DNA of 35,050 nucleotides from Candidatus Nitrosotenuis sp. (GCA_004322465.1 SCVO01000099.1:1-35050), one strand, 5' to 3'; numbered from the stretch's first letter, positions 7,632 through 16,125 are shown. Numbers and translations are program-made. The notes: a model not told the origin generated them from the sequence alone.

Positions 7632-9200
7632 GTGAAGAAAAAGGGAATAATTGTTGCGGCGTTTTTTGCAGTAATTCTCCTGGCATCGACTGCGGCAATC
7701 TCGTCAAACCGTGGCCCGTCAAAACAAACCGACGCTGAAAAAACCACCGTGACCGGAACGCCCGAAGATAATTTTCCAGACGCGCAGCGGGCAAAGTTCT
7801 GTGAGACCGGCGACGCAAAAAGCAGCGAGTACGTGACGGAGTTCAAAATCCCAACCAAGTGCACGCAGCCGCTATCCGTGGTGACAGATGGTGACGGAAT
7901 GGTCTGGTTTAGCCAGACAAATACCGGCAAGGTGGCAAAATTTGATCCTCAGTCAAAACAATTTACAGAGTTTAACAACCCGCAATGGCCGCAAAAAGGC
8001 CGCTCCATGTTCTGGGGCATGACGTACGCAAATGGCGACATTTGGTACACTGATGACGCTTACAATTCTATTTGGAAGTTTTCCACATCTGACAAGCAGT
8101 ACCAGAGGGTGAGCTATCCGTCAAAGGAGGACTCACTCCCTCACCACATCAAGGTGAGAAATGATATCGTTATAGTAAACGACTTTTACGGAAGCAAAAT
8201 CAGCTTCTTTGATCTTGGAAACGAAAAACAAAACGGCACATACACCGACATCCCGTCGCCAATCCCAGGCTCGTTTACGAGCAGCTTTGACTTTGACTCG
8301 CAGGGATACATCTGGTACACAAACTGGATACTGAAAAAAGGCGGCGCGCTGGTCAAGTTTGACTACAACAAGTTTTCTCACTTTACTGTATCTGAGACAA
8401 ATTCAACGCTGTCACAGCTTTCAAAAGCATTTGACCTGCCTCCGACGCTTGGCACCCCGATAGGGCTGTCAGTCGACTCTAATGACAACGTCTGGATGGC
8501 GGACACCTCTAGCAGCTCGTTCTTCAAATTTGATCCGCAGAGCGAAAAATTCACAAGATACGTGACATCCGACGTTCGCCCTGCAGTATACGGCAACGTG
8601 ACTGGGCTGATCAAGGTGCCTGCAAGCGGTCCGTACTGGACCCAGATTAACAACGGAAAGCTGATCTTCAACGAGCAACTCGCAAACGCAATTGGGGTGA
8701 TGGACATTGGGACAGAATCTCTAGTCGAATACAACGTGCCGTCCAAGAACCCGAACTGGTCTGACTGCAACGAAAAACAAGACTGCGGCTATTCCCAGGT
8801 GTTTGGGTTTACCTCGGATGGAGGAAAAATCTGGTTTACAGAGTGGGTAGAAAACAACATTGGGATGATTGACACCACAAAGCCACTGCCGTTTGACTTG
8901 CAGCTATCGCAGACCGCTGTTTCACTGGCAAAGGGCCAGTCAGCAGAAATCCAAATGCAGCTTACGTCGAACACCAATACTGCGGCATCACTCCTGCAGC
9001 AGTCCACATCGCAGTTCGCTGACGTAACTGTGCAGATCCAAAACGCGCAGGTGGACCTGACACAATCAAGCCCGCAAACAATTCCAGTATCGATACACGC
9101 AAGTGACTTTGCACTGCCAGGCACATACAAGGTTCTCCTGTCCGCAAGGACTCCGGACGTGACAGTGTCCCAGTTTGTTACCGTGACAATAACAGAGTGA
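7632..9200 (+). CDS. Secreted Vgb-like beta-propeller protein with C-terminal Ig-like domain
   Basis: A 522-residue protein. Residues about 5-24 are a hydrophobic export signal or anchor with no lipobox Cys. From about 75 to 420 it repeats propeller blades of the streptogramin (virginiamycin B) lyase type: VWFSQTNTGKVAKFDP, IWYTDDAYNSIWKF, NVWMADTSSSSFFKFDP and IWFTEWVENNIGMID. Residues about 425-522 form a beta-rich, Thr/Gln/Ser-rich domain that looks Ig-like (GTYKVLLSARTPDVTV). Vgb-like propellers are widespread and mostly not antibiotic lyases. Here I infer an extracytoplasmic binding or enzymatic propeller of unknown ligand. GTG 7632 is supported by the TATA box at 7603-7608. The stop overlaps the GTG start of truD by four bases. 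Confidence 0.75.
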   Translation: MKKKGIIVAAFFAVILLASTAAISSNRGPSKQTDAEKTTVTGTPEDNFPDAQRAKFCETGDAKSSEYVTEFKIPTKCTQPLSVVTDGDGMVWFSQTNTGKVAKFDPQSKQFTEFNNPQWPQKGRSMFWGMTYANGDIWYTDDAYNSIWKFSTSDKQYQRVSYPSKEDSLPHHIKVRNDIVIVNDFYGSKISFFDLGNEKQNGTYTDIPSPIPGSFTSSFDFDSQGYIWYTNWILKKGGALVKFDYNKFSHFTVSETNSTLSQLSKAFDLPPTLGTPIGLSVDSNDNVWMADTSSSSFFKFDPQSEKFTRYVTSDVRPAVYGNVTGLIKVPASGPYWTQINNGKLIFNEQLANAIGVMDIGTESLVEYNVPSKNPNWSDCNEKQDCGYSQVFGFTSDGGKIWFTEWVENNIGMIDTTKPLPFDLQLSQTAVSLAKGQSAEIQMQLTSNTNTAASLLQQSTSQFADVTVQIQNAQVDLTQSSPQTIPVSIHASDFALPGTYKVLLSARTPDVTVSQFVTVTITE

Positions 9201-10393
9201 TCCCAAAAATAGATTCTGACATTGGCATTACAGTATACACTACAAAGTATCCCGGCTGCGGGGGAAAGATCAAGGTGCACAATGACGACTTTAAGGTCTT
9301 TGAGGTCCTGTCGCAAAAAACGCTGGACTCTATATCGCAGAGCGAGGGGTTTGCTGCATACAAACTAAAAAAATCCGGAATCGACACAAACCACGCGCTG
9401 GAAACAATCTTTCACAAGTTCGGCGTGCACCTAAAGGCGCTCGGACTAAAGGACTCTTCTGCAGTGACCGAGCAGTTTGTCTGCTCGCTTGGGCAAAACA
9501 AATCCGTTCCAAACTACTCCGACGGAAAAATCTCGCTTGAGAAAATCGGTTTTTTCAAAAAACCTCTTTCCGCAAAGGACATGGTTGGGAATAGGTTTGT
9601 CATAAAGGTAACCGACCCAAAGCAAAGCTTTTCTGACTTTGCCGAGCACGACAGAATTTTTAATTTCTACGGGTACCAGAGGTTTGGCTCAAAAAGGCCC
9701 GTCACGCACCTAGTTGGGAAGGCGCTGGTCCAGCGAAGGTTCGGCGATGCGATAACGCTGCTGCTCTCGTTTGCGTCAGAGCATGACTCTGAGGAGAACA
9801 CCAAAATAAGAAAACTCATGTCTGATGTGTCGAACTATTCCGAGGCGCTAAAAATACTGCCGCACAAAATGGATCTTGAGAGGACAATACTGCAGGAAAT
9901 GCTGGAGCACGGGGATCCGCAGAGGGCGTTTCAAAAACTGCCGCTGTCAATCCGGCGCCTCTTCGTGGACGCGTACTCGTCGTTCATTTTCAACCTGACT
10001 GTCTGCAGGGCCTTTGAGTATGGCGAGGACCTGTTCCATCCGCAGGACGGCGACGTGTGCTATGACAAAAACGCCAAGCTCGGCAAGTATGAGATGGACC
10101 CAGGACAGCAGCTTGCCATCCCAATGGTCGGGCACTCTTATTTTAAAAAAACACGATTTGATCTGCACATCTCAAAAATTCTGCAGAATGAGCTAGTTAA
10201 CCCAAAGGACTTTTTTTTCAAGGAAACCCAGGAAATTAGCGCGGAGGGCGGGTTTAGGACTGCGTCGGTTCTCTGCTCTGATTTTTCAGTTGACAAAAAC
10301 ATTGCCAGCTTTACCTTGCAGCGCGGATCGTTTGCAACGATGGTGATGCGCGAGATAATGAAGCCGGACGATCCCCTCGGGGCTGGCTTTTAA
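9197..10393 (+). CDS. truD: tRNA pseudouridine synthase TruD
   Basis: A 398-residue TruD/Pus7-family enzyme, which isomerises a uridine of tRNA to pseudouridine (position 13 in bacteria). Motif GLKDSSAVTEQ (83-93) carries the catalytic Asp86. NFYGYQRFG (around 158-166) and the AYSSFIFN block are further family motifs. Archaeal TruD proteins of about 400 residues with the inserted TRUD domain are normal. The GTG start (9197) overlaps the TGA of the upstream propeller gene in GTGA, so its translation is probably coupled to that gene even though the two products act in different compartments. Confidence 0.93.
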   Translation: MIPKIDSDIGITVYTTKYPGCGGKIKVHNDDFKVFEVLSQKTLDSISQSEGFAAYKLKKSGIDTNHALETIFHKFGVHLKALGLKDSSAVTEQFVCSLGQNKSVPNYSDGKISLEKIGFFKKPLSAKDMVGNRFVIKVTDPKQSFSDFAEHDRIFNFYGYQRFGSKRPVTHLVGKALVQRRFGDAITLLLSFASEHDSEENTKIRKLMSDVSNYSEALKILPHKMDLERTILQEMLEHGDPQRAFQKLPLSIRRLFVDAYSSFIFNLTVCRAFEYGEDLFHPQDGDVCYDKNAKLGKYEMDPGQQLAIPMVGHSYFKKTRFDLHISKILQNELVNPKDFFFKETQEISAEGGFRTASVLCSDFSVDKNIASFTLQRGSFATMVMREIMKPDDPLGAGF

Positions 10394-10430
10394 ACAATTT
10401 TACTCAAGCATCAACGAGATTTAATAATAA

Positions 10431-10438
10431 ATTAATAT
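10431..10438 (+). promoter_or_regulatory. TATA box for the glycosyltransferase gene
   Basis: ATTAATAT in a longer A/T block (10421-10438), centred about 28 bases before ATG 10463. Confidence 0.4.
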
Positions 10439-10462
10439 TCGCAAAATTGGGTAACATCAATC

Positions 10463-11635
10463 ATGGCAACAAAGGGGGATTTGGTCTCTGGTACGCCCCA
10501 AGTATCTATCATAATTCCAACGTATAATGAGTCTCAGAACATTCTGCAGGTCCTCAAGTCAATCGAGGAGCACATCCCAAGGAATGTGACCGCGCAGACA
10601 ATTGTAGTTGATGACAACTCCCCTGACGGGACTGGAAAACTTGTAGAGGATTACATGAAAAACGTCAGGAAAATAGCGGGATACACTATTGACATAATTC
10701 ACAGAAAAACAAAGGCTGGATTAAGCTCCGCAATCCTGAAGGGCATCCAGTATGCAACCGGAAACGCCATAGTGGTAATGGACAGTGATCTCTCGCACCC
10801 GCCAAGCCTTCTGCCGAAAATAATCGACGCGCTAAGGCAGCCAAAGTGGGACATCGTGATAGCGTCAAGGTACGTGCACGGCGGCTCCATTAGCGGGTGG
10901 ACAAGAAAGAGAAAGCTCCTAAGCAAGGGCGCGACAATGATTGCAAAGCGCGGCCTTGGAGTAAACGCAAAAGATCCCATGTCTGGCTTTTTCGCATTCA
11001 AGCGCCAGATAATTCAGGGACTGAAATTTGACGCAATAGGATACAAGATGCTGCTTGAGATACTGGTTAAAACAAAGAACGCAAACGTCTTGGAAATACC
11101 TTACACTTTCACAAATCGCAAATTCGGCTCAAGCAAGCTTGATACGCGCACCGTTCTGGACTACACCAAGGCAGTGTGGCACCTGTACAGATATGGCAAA
11201 AAGGCGGCAAGGGAGGAAAAGCGAACGTCTGTCAGCTTTTTCTCAAAGGCAGGCAGATTTTACAGCGTTGGTGCAATAGGGCTTGTTACCAATTACTTGG
11301 TCTCGTCCATGTTTACAAGCGTTGTTTCAAATCTTTGGTACCTGCACGCGACAATAATTGGAATCATAGTGTCCATGTCGAGCAACTTTGTACTAAACAA
11401 GATGTGGACGTTTGAGGATCGCAACTTTTCGCCAAGGCACACGCTTACGCAGTATGCAAAATTCATCGGCTTTAGCTCCCTTGGCGCGCTTGCGCAAATC
11501 GGTATGGTGTACGTGTTAGTTGATCAGTACCGCGTGGAATATCCAATAGCGCTCATTCTGGCGGTGTTTTCTGCTGCGCTGAGCAATTTTCTCCTGAACA
11601 AAAAGTGGACGTTCAAAGAAAAAGTCTGGAGCTAA
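10463..11635 (+). CDS. Dolichol-phosphate mannosyltransferase-like GT2 fused to GtrA membrane domain
   Basis: A 390-residue membrane-bound glycosyltransferase. Residues about 13-240 are a GT-A family 2 domain of the DPM1 type: VSIIIPTYNES (14-24), VVDDNSPDGTG (48-58), GLSSAILKGI (86-95), the DSD metal site (107-109), then ASRYVHGGS and DPMSGFFAF. Residues about 265-388 are a GtrA/DPMS-like region with four hydrophobic helices (each half ends in NFVLNKMWTF or NFLLNKKWTF). Family logic says it moves a sugar, probably mannose or glucose, from a nucleotide sugar to a polyprenyl phosphate on the cytoplasmic face. The lipid-linked sugar then feeds S-layer N-glycosylation or other glycans. The fusion of both domains is common in archaea. 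A T run follows the stop. Confidence 0.88.
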   Translation: MATKGDLVSGTPQVSIIIPTYNESQNILQVLKSIEEHIPRNVTAQTIVVDDNSPDGTGKLVEDYMKNVRKIAGYTIDIIHRKTKAGLSSAILKGIQYATGNAIVVMDSDLSHPPSLLPKIIDALRQPKWDIVIASRYVHGGSISGWTRKRKLLSKGATMIAKRGLGVNAKDPMSGFFAFKRQIIQGLKFDAIGYKMLLEILVKTKNANVLEIPYTFTNRKFGSSKLDTRTVLDYTKAVWHLYRYGKKAAREEKRTSVSFFSKAGRFYSVGAIGLVTNYLVSSMFTSVVSNLWYLHATIIGIIVSMSSNFVLNKMWTFEDRNFSPRHTLTQYAKFIGFSSLGALAQIGMVYVLVDQYRVEYPIALILAVFSAALSNFLLNKKWTFKEKVWS

Positions 11636-11640
11636 AGATC

Positions 11641-11646
11641 TTTTTT
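11641..11646 (+). terminator. Oligo-T terminator candidate after the GT2-GtrA gene
   Basis: Six T in a row five bases after the stop codon, a typical archaeal termination signal. Confidence 0.35.
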
Positions 11647-11699
11647 CAAAGCCCCCGACATTCATAAAACTCAAATACCTACCAAATTAACGGCTACCG

Positions 11700-11936
11700 A
11701 TGGATCCAATATTCATCATAGGTATTGCGTTTCTTGTAGTTGCCAGCTCAATTGGCGCTTATGTCGTTTATCACAAGGAAGTGGTGATGAAGCCTCTCAT
11801 ACTAAAAGAAAAGGCCGAAATCGAGGCGGACAGCTGCGACGCAATCAAGCAAAAGCACGCACTTGGTCAGTACTGGGCATTGTCAAATTACAGACTGGCA
11901 GCGGCCAAAGTACACGCGTGCTTCCCAGAACAGTAA
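11700..11936 (+). CDS. Small membrane-anchored protein, unknown
   Basis: A 78-residue protein with an N-terminal hydrophobic helix (about 3-24) and a charged helical remainder containing Cys46 and Cys74, Lys-rich near the membrane. I recognise no family. A soluble C-terminal helix pair stabilised by a disulfide outside the membrane is possible but only inferred. The gene sits 54 bases before the thioredoxin-NHL gene on the same strand. That gene has its own A/T-rich box near 11963-11968, so co-transcription is not certain. Confidence 0.6.
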   Translation: MDPIFIIGIAFLVVASSIGAYVVYHKEVVMKPLILKEKAEIEADSCDAIKQKHALGQYWALSNYRLAAAKVHACFPEQ

Positions 11937-11990
11937 TCGCGAACCAGTAAAACGTGTACAATTTTATCTTTCACTGTTCGATGTGATTTC

Positions 11991-13484
11991 ATGTTTGAAG
12001 GATTTTTTCCCCCAGTGGCAAAGGCGCCGGATTTTCCGGAGAACTTTGAGTGGATTAACACCGATGAGCCGTTGAACTTTTCAAAACTAAAGGGGAGTGT
12101 GGTCGTCTTGGACTTTTGGACCTATTGCTGCATTAACTGCATGCACACGCTGCCCACCCTTGCACAGCTGGAAAAAAAGTACCGGGGAAAGCCCGTGGTG
12201 TTCATCGGGGTGCACTCTGGCAAGTTCTTTACGGAACAGGAATCTGGCAATGTGAAGAGCGCAGTGGCCAGGTATGAAATCGAGCACCCAGTGGTGGTTG
12301 ACAGGGAGATGCAGATCTGGGGCAAGTTCCAAGTAAACGCGTGGCCGACAATTCTGATAATTGACCCTACTGGAACCATAGTGTACAAGCAGTCAGGGGA
12401 GGGACAAAGGGACGAAATCGACGACACAATTGAGGTCCTCTTGCAGAACCATTCAAAAAAGGGAACGCTTGCTCAAAACCCAATTGTAATACAAAACTCT
12501 AGCAAAGTCCAAAATCATACACTTTCATTTCCAGGTAAGATTTCGATTTCAAAGACAGGCAAAATAGCGCTGAGCGATTCTAACCACAATAGAATCTTGA
12601 TTACCGATGTCTCAGGAAAAATCCTCAACGTCATTGGGAGTGGCAAGCCGGGGCTTGAGGACGGGGACCTGGCAGGTGCCAAGTTTTTCAGGCCTCAGGG
12701 AGTTGTCTGGAGGGGCGATGAGATTTTTGTAGCTGACACTGAAAACCACGCAATACGAAAAATCAGCATCGCGCAAAACAGGGTGGAGACTGTCGTTGGC
12801 ACCGGAAAGCAGGGCCCGTGGATTTCAGCTGGGGGAAAAGGCAAGTCAGTCTCGATTACCTCTCCGTGGGACGTATCGTTCCTGGACAACCTGATTTACA
12901 TCGCGATGGCAGGAAATCACCAGATCTGGACATATGACGTTGAATCGCAGATGGCCCTGCCGTATGCCGGCTCCGGACACGAAAACATAATTGATGGAAA
13001 TATTCGAGAGGCGCAGCTTGCGCAGCCAAGCGGCCTTTCAATTTTTGAAGACAGTCTGTATTTTGCCGACAGCGAAGTCTCCGCAGTTAGGCAAATTTCG
13101 ATTCCGTCAAAACAGGTAAGGACAATCGTAGGACACGGCCTCTTTGAGTTTGGCTATCAGGACGGAAGGCTGGACGATGCGTTATTCCAGCATCCTCTGG
13201 GGCTGTGCGCCGTCTCGGACACGATATTTGTGGCGGACACTTACAACTCTGCAATACGCATGATTGATCTGAAAACCTCGCAGGTGGTGACGCTGATTGG
13301 CAAAACGGAAAAAAACATGGTGTGCCTTCCGGGCAATCCGCAATGCGAAATCTTGCCGCTTTACGAGCCAAGCGATGTCGAGTTCTACGAAAACAAACTC
13401 TACATCACGGATACGAACAATCACCTGATTCGGACATTCGATCTAAAGACGAATGTGCTGGATACTCTTGATGTGCGTCTCTGA
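11991..13484 (+). CDS. Thioredoxin-like domain plus NHL-repeat propeller (NHLRC2-like)
   Basis: A 497-residue protein. Residues about 10-155 are a TlpA/AhpC-like thioredoxin fold with the redox motif FWTYCCINCMH (Cys46, Cys47, Cys50; Cys47-x-x-Cys50 as the CxxC) and a cis-Pro region VNAWPTILIIDP. From about 170 to 497 there are NHL-type propeller blades such as ISKTGKIALSDSNHNRILI, DEIFVADTENHAIRKI, DSLYFADSEVSAVRQI and DTIFVADTYNSAIRMIDL. The order and the double-Cys motif match NHLRC2 and its prokaryotic relatives, whose reaction is not established. No signal peptide is seen, so it is probably cytoplasmic. A TTTATC box at 11963-11968 is correctly spaced for a leaderless ATG 11991. It is convergent with the gene ending at 13486. 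Confidence 0.88.
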   Translation: MFEGFFPPVAKAPDFPENFEWINTDEPLNFSKLKGSVVVLDFWTYCCINCMHTLPTLAQLEKKYRGKPVVFIGVHSGKFFTEQESGNVKSAVARYEIEHPVVVDREMQIWGKFQVNAWPTILIIDPTGTIVYKQSGEGQRDEIDDTIEVLLQNHSKKGTLAQNPIVIQNSSKVQNHTLSFPGKISISKTGKIALSDSNHNRILITDVSGKILNVIGSGKPGLEDGDLAGAKFFRPQGVVWRGDEIFVADTENHAIRKISIAQNRVETVVGTGKQGPWISAGGKGKSVSITSPWDVSFLDNLIYIAMAGNHQIWTYDVESQMALPYAGSGHENIIDGNIREAQLAQPSGLSIFEDSLYFADSEVSAVRQISIPSKQVRTIVGHGLFEFGYQDGRLDDALFQHPLGLCAVSDTIFVADTYNSAIRMIDLKTSQVVTLIGKTEKNMVCLPGNPQCEILPLYEPSDVEFYENKLYITDTNNHLIRTFDLKTNVLDTLDVRL

Positions 13485-13485
13485 C

Positions 13486-13689
13486 TCATCTGTATCTTGA
13501 GATAAACACTCCAAATCCGCTGACTGCGATTCCGGATATGATGATGATAATCCCGTAGGAGATCCAGTCCTTGTTGTAATACATAAATGACGACTCTGGG
13601 CCAATCTGTCCCCTTCCTTGGAACTGGAAAACCATTCCAAAGAAAATCATGATCATGCCGGCTATGATTGGCAGCCTTCCAAGTCTCAT
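13486..13689 (-). CDS. Small two-helix membrane protein
   Basis: A 67-residue protein with hydrophobic segments at about 5-24 and 43-63, separated by a polar loop (GRGQIGPESSFMYYNKD) and ending in Arg residues. It is presumably in the cytoplasmic membrane. There is no recognisable motif. The stop codons of this gene and of the thioredoxin-NHL gene are one base apart, showing how tightly the region is packed. Confidence 0.6.
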   Translation of the reverse strand: MRLGRLPIIAGMIMIFFGMVFQFQGRGQIGPESSFMYYNKDWISYGIIIIISGIAVSGFGVFISRYR

Positions 13690-13745
13690 TGGGTTTTGTT
13701 GGCGTGCTTTACTGATAAGGTAACTGTTTTGTTGTCAGAAGATTT

Positions 13746-14366
13746 CTATGTGATGTCACCAAAGTTTCCGTCAATCGAGTTGACCCATGAGCCGTGTTTT
13801 CCTGCGTGGTATTTCCAGCCCCACCATGTCAGGTCAAATCCGTCAGTGTCTGAAAAGTACAGGTCAATCCAGTTTACAAATCCGGGACAGTTTCCGCTGA
13901 CATCACACTGATAATCAAAACTTCCAATTGATCCGTGTGTCGGAACAGTTGGAGCAAGTGTTCCGGTAAAGTTGGTGGTGACATAGCCTCCGTCAAACGT
14001 CCCCCTCACTCCTGCATTGACAGTGCTTGTGCCCGCCGGACTTGGGCCTGCGAACGTGACAAAGTGCCCCTCATATTTTAAAACGGCACAAAACGAACCG
14101 TCGGAAAGCTGCCATACCTGAATGTGCCTGACATAGTCGTCTTGCGCCCAATTATTTCCAGCTACGCCAGAATCAACGCTGTTGAGAACTTTTTGCGTCA
14201 CTTGAATTATTTTTTTTGCGTCATCCGCTCCGCATTGCTTGGAGTTTAGGTGTTTTCCAGTTTTGTGCTCTGGGTGTGCAAATGACGGCATTACCGTAAT
14301 TGACGTGATGAGGATTATGGCAATTAAGGCAGACGAAATAGCCTTGTTCAATGTGCCTATTTGCAC
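13746..14366 (-). CDS. Secreted protein of unknown function
   Basis: A 206-residue protein with a signal peptide (hydrophobic about 12-27, cleavage probably after PSFA at 30, then HPEHKTGKH). The mature part holds four Cys (around NSKQCGADD, GSFCAVL, YQCDVSGNCPG), probably two disulfides, and is rich in Gly, Thr and aromatic residues in beta-like strands (FDGGYVTTNFTGTLA, GFDLTWWGWKYHAGKHG). I do not recognise the fold and see no catalytic motif. The start is a GTG at 14366. An A/T box near 14377-14388 would also suit the in-frame TTG at 14351, which gives a more usual signal-peptide start. Confidence 0.65.
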   Translation of the reverse strand: MQIGTLNKAISSALIAIILITSITVMPSFAHPEHKTGKHLNSKQCGADDAKKIIQVTQKVLNSVDSGVAGNNWAQDDYVRHIQVWQLSDGSFCAVLKYEGHFVTFAGPSPAGTSTVNAGVRGTFDGGYVTTNFTGTLAPTVPTHGSIGSFDYQCDVSGNCPGFVNWIDLYFSDTDGFDLTWWGWKYHAGKHGSWVNSIDGNFGDIT

Positions 14367-14447
14367 TTCTCTGATATTTAATAATTATTCAGCTATGTAC
14401 TGTAGAGTCTCAAGGCTGTTAATGCTCAGACATTGTTCACAAACAGC

Positions 14448-14463
14448 AGAGCAACTTGACAGT
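14448..14463 (+). repeat. 16-base repeat, left copy of an inverted pair
   Basis: The sequence AGAGCAACTTGACAGT here is matched exactly, in inverted orientation, at 16126-16141. The two copies flank the response regulator / 8-TM membrane protein pair and nothing else. It lies in the 234-base region 14367-14599, which otherwise shows only a 57-codon Cys-rich frame (14395-14568) that I do not trust as a gene. Confidence 0.5.
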
Positions 14464-14599
14464 ATCATTGGAACAATACGTCGAGTTCTAATGTTGTTAT
14501 GGAAGAAAAACTGTTGCAAATCAAAGTGTTTTTGTGATCAGTATGAGGTTATGCGCAGTTTGATTTGAACAGACATATGATCATAAGACGCAGGAGATC

Positions 14600-15268
14600 A
14601 TGACTTTCATGCAAAATACTGTTACTGCCATCGTAATAGACGACGACAAGGACCTTCGGGCAGTTTTTTGTGAATGTCTGGAAACAATTGGCGTTAAAGT
14701 TGTTGGAGAGGGACACAACGGCAAGAAAGCGGTGGAATTGTACCAGCAGAAAAAACCGGATGTTGTTTTTTTGGATCTAATGATGCCCGAGTACGACGGG
14801 TTTTACGCGCTTGAAAACATTCGAAAAATAAATGCCAACTCAAAGATTGTCATAGTGACGGCACATCTGGCAGAGAGGGATGTAACAAAAATGGACAGTT
14901 TAAAACCGACCAAGATTTTCTACAAGCCTTTTGATATTGACCACGTTAAAAAATTACTTGATGAGTTAGAAGAACAAACCCCAATTGTAAGGCCCGATAG
15001 ATATCATGTTGCGCTTGTGAGTTTTGTCATATATGACACACTAAAGAAAATAAGCGAGTCGACGTTAAACGAAGTTGGCAGCAGACTATGTGCAAAGCAT
15101 AATTGTTATTTTTCCGACTGTCTTGAGCATCCGGAATACCTGCGAGACGTCTTGAAAGAGATTTTTGGAGACGGGTGCCGACCGATAATGGACACAATAA
15201 ATAAAGAATTAGCAAATGTCGCAGAACAAAAACAAATCTCAAATTTTCTCGTGGTGTTGAATGGCTAA
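14600..15268 (+). CDS. Response regulator receiver with an unrecognised C-terminal domain
   Basis: A 222-residue protein. Residues about 8-122 are a CheY-like receiver: acidic pocket at Asp14/Asp15 (VIDDDKD), phosphoacceptor Asp59 in VVFLDLMMP, Thr87 in VIVTAH and Lys109 in FYKPF, all in place. Residues about 130-222 form a separate, mostly helical domain with four Cys (SRLCAKHNCYFSDCLEH and FGDGC), which I do not recognise. It is not an obvious DNA-binding winged helix. The cytoplasmic regulator is presumably phosphorylated by a histidine kinase encoded elsewhere. GGAG lies a few bases before ATG 14600. The 3' end overlaps the next gene by eight bases, so the two are probably made together. 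Confidence 0.85.
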   Translation: MTFMQNTVTAIVIDDDKDLRAVFCECLETIGVKVVGEGHNGKKAVELYQQKKPDVVFLDLMMPEYDGFYALENIRKINANSKIVIVTAHLAERDVTKMDSLKPTKIFYKPFDIDHVKKLLDELEEQTPIVRPDRYHVALVSFVIYDTLKKISESTLNEVGSRLCAKHNCYFSDCLEHPEYLRDVLKEIFGDGCRPIMDTINKELANVAEQKQISNFLVVLNG

Positions 15269-16064
15269 TCTGCAAACCAAAACCAATGAACTGTTGGCGT
15301 TTGCCCTTTCTGCCATTTTTTTAGCCCTGATGGTTTCAAACTATTTTGGGCAACAGGCAGCAAGCATCACATACAATGTGCTAAACATGTCAATTACAGG
15401 ATCTCTTGTGTTTTTCTCCATAATTCAGATCTTTAGAAACAACTACTCTAGTCAATTGGGAAAAGCATGGATTTGTTTTTCATCGTTTGCCGTATTGTGG
15501 TTTATCGCCGAAGCAATATGGCTAGTCGATGAACTCGTTTATCACGTCAAACCATGGCCATCCGAGGCAGACTATTTTTGGTTTGCTGGATATCCGTTGT
15601 ATTTTATGTTCAGCGCATATTATCTTAAACCGTTCAAGACTCTCGTTTCCAAGAAGATTGTTTTTCTTGCGTCCGCTACGACGGTAACCGTACTCGTTTT
15701 TTCCATATCTGTATCTGGATTGCAGGATATTGATCTTTCGAAACCAGAAGCGATAATTGGCTTGGCGTACCCGATAGCGGATGCCGTGTCGCTTTTTCCA
15801 ATAACTGTGAGCCTGAGCCTTTTCTTCAGGGGCCAGGTAAGCTTCCTCTGGCTGTTGCTAATGATGGGCATGCTGTGCTTTGTCGTATCCGACCTTGGTT
15901 TTCTCATCTTTACGCTTGATGATTCCTATTATTCCGGCCATCCAATCGATACGATTTATCTTTGGGCATACACTTTTCTTTTGTTCGGATCATATAGTCA
16001 ACTACACATATTCAAAAAGAGAAACTCGGAAAACATGTTCAACAAGCAAGACAGCCTTCGGTGA
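15261..16064 (+). CDS. Stand-alone 8-TM membrane module (sensor-like)
   Basis: A 267-residue membrane protein with about eight hydrophobic helices and no soluble domain. It is homologous by eye to the N-terminal halves of the two membrane proteases at 25918-27795 and 28018-29925. Shared motifs are WFIAE (80-84), YPIAD (170-174), Asp210 within a helix (VVSDLGF) and YYSGHP (223-228). The three acidic residues Glu84, Asp174 and Asp210 lie inside predicted helices, suggesting a proton, metal or cofactor site. The overlap with the response regulator gene suggests it senses a signal for that regulator, but no kinase domain is present. The C-terminal tail is short and basic. I do not recognise a named family. 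Confidence 0.75.
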   Translation: MANLQTKTNELLAFALSAIFLALMVSNYFGQQAASITYNVLNMSITGSLVFFSIIQIFRNNYSSQLGKAWICFSSFAVLWFIAEAIWLVDELVYHVKPWPSEADYFWFAGYPLYFMFSAYYLKPFKTLVSKKIVFLASATTVTVLVFSISVSGLQDIDLSKPEAIIGLAYPIADAVSLFPITVSLSLFFRGQVSFLWLLLMMGMLCFVVSDLGFLIFTLDDSYYSGHPIDTIYLWAYTFLLFGSYSQLHIFKKRNSENMFNKQDSLR

Positions 16065-16085
16065 TCAGGCGAAATCCTGTCTATC

Positions 16086-16108
16086 TAATTTTTCCATGTT
16101 TTTATTTG
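16086..16108 (+). terminator. T-rich terminator of the response regulator / 8-TM pair
   Basis: Two runs of five T (TAATTTTTCC and TGTTTTTATT) begin about 20 bases after the stop at 16064, in the convergent gap before the subtilisin gene. Confidence 0.35.
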
Positions 16109-16125
16109 CATTGTTATGCTGAGAC

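Noticed and set aside
14395-14568. 57-codon Cys-rich forward frame (ends ...CCKSKCFCDQYEV...)
   Set aside because: The Cys cluster is eye-catching, but the frame extends upstream through the signal peptide region of the minus-strand gene, lacks clear start signals, and contains one copy of the inverted 16-base repeat. Kept as unproven.
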